A stretch of 64,000 nucleotides of DNA from Leptospiraceae bacterium (lineage in GTDB: Bacteria > Spirochaetota > Leptospiria > Leptospirales > Leptonemataceae), in NCBI GenBank assembly GCA_002717505.1, contig PBEB01000074.1, positions 17,164-81,163 on the forward strand, read 5' to 3'. This document shows positions 63,829 to 64,000 of this stretch, piece after piece. Every line of letters begins with the position of its first letter. Position 1 is the first letter of the stretch. A program made the position numbers and the translations under genes. A model generated the notes under the pieces. It was not told the DNA's origin, ran no database searches, and saw nothing but the letters and a program-made list of their open reading frames with translations.

Positions 63829-63962
63829 AAGGGGCGGGGGTACCGCCTGTGGCGTTCTTTAACTTTTCCGGCCTTGTAAAAACAAGTGGGAACCCTATCA
63901 TAGGTTTCTATCTTCCCCGCATTTAAGGGGCTTGATATCCGCCCATAAACCCGGGTCCCCTT
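63829..63962 (+). ncRNA. ssrS: Probable 6S RNA (core region)
   Basis: Fifteen bases after zapA, a long-range helix closes this segment: AAGGGGCGGG (63829-63838) pairs with CCCG (63950-63953) and, after a GGT bulge, CCCCTT (63957-63962). Inside, ACCGCCTGTGGCGTTC resembles the 5' side of the 6S central bubble, and short hairpins such as CTTGT-AAAA-ACAAG fill the apical part. 6S lies downstream of zapA in many bacteria, often before a 5-formyl-THF cyclo-ligase gene. 6S mimics an open promoter and traps RNA polymerase. The exact ends are not defined; the transcript probably extends a little on both sides. Confidence 0.55.
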
Positions 63963-64000
63963 CCAGAAAGTATTTGAGACCAGGAAAAATTGAACTCGCA

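Overview
This is a chromosomal segment of roughly 50% GC. I read it as a spirochaete of the order Leptospirales, with a Leptonema- or Turneriella-like free-living relative more likely than a pathogenic Leptospira. That placement is inferred. It rests on the gene order rpmG-ispE-tRNA-Gln-glmU(short)-prs-rplY-pth-ftsH, on lipoproteins of the DUF1554 and DUF1566 types, on several class III cyclase / FIST / 7TMR-DISM signalling proteins, and on many exported proteins without clear relatives outside this lineage. No rRNA genes, insertion sequences, CRISPR arrays or phage genes were seen.

Layout. 0-5 kb: the 3' end of a hybrid histidine kinase, threonine ammonia-lyase, an atypical Rossmann/SDR protein and a membrane-anchored serine beta-lactamase-fold hydrolase. 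5-13 kb: two very large convergent genes of unknown role, a 1581-residue TPR/propeller-like protein and an 811-residue SUKH-TPR-LRR protein. 13-21 kb: an accessory-looking stretch with a GNAT acetyltransferase, a DUF1554 lipoprotein, PadR plus a GyrI-like protein, a methyltransferase, SDR plus AraC, a decayed adenylate cyclase fragment, TetR plus an SRPBCC protein, and tRNA-Ser. 21-31 kb: tadA, an acyl-CoA dehydrogenase, a conserved hypothetical and the core ftsH-to-rpmG block, all on the minus strand. 31-40 kb: an ankyrin protein, exported hypotheticals, a FIST-adenylate cyclase coupled to a small exported protein, a divergent 7TM-AraC membrane regulator and a repeat-rich lipoprotein. 40-45 kb: a giant Lhr-type helicase. 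45-56 kb: a four-gene envelope operon, lipA, an MFS transporter with coaD, an 8-bp minisatellite, a YiiX-like papain-fold protein, three paralogous lipoproteins, an RDD protein and a tautomerase. 56-64 kb: typA, an RsbW-like kinase overlapping a lipoate ligase, glyA, the infC-rpmI-rplT translation operon, a ZapB-like protein with zapA, and a structured RNA downstream of zapA that is probably 6S RNA.

How the parts work together. The core blocks supply translation (infC, rpmI, rplT, rplY, rpmG, two tRNAs, tadA, typA), cofactors (lipA, a lipoate ligase, coaD), one-carbon metabolism (glyA), isoprenoid and nucleotide-sugar precursors (ispE, glmU, prs), membrane proteolysis (ftsH) and division (zapA and a ZapB-like partner). 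Between them lie regulator/effector pairs and signalling proteins. The points that most deserve a second look are the peptidyl-tRNA hydrolase homologue lacking its catalytic histidine, the FIST-cyclase / 7TM-AraC locus, the SUKH-LRR and giant propeller pair, the broken cyclase merged with an AraC gene, and the duplicated-domain lipoprotein family.
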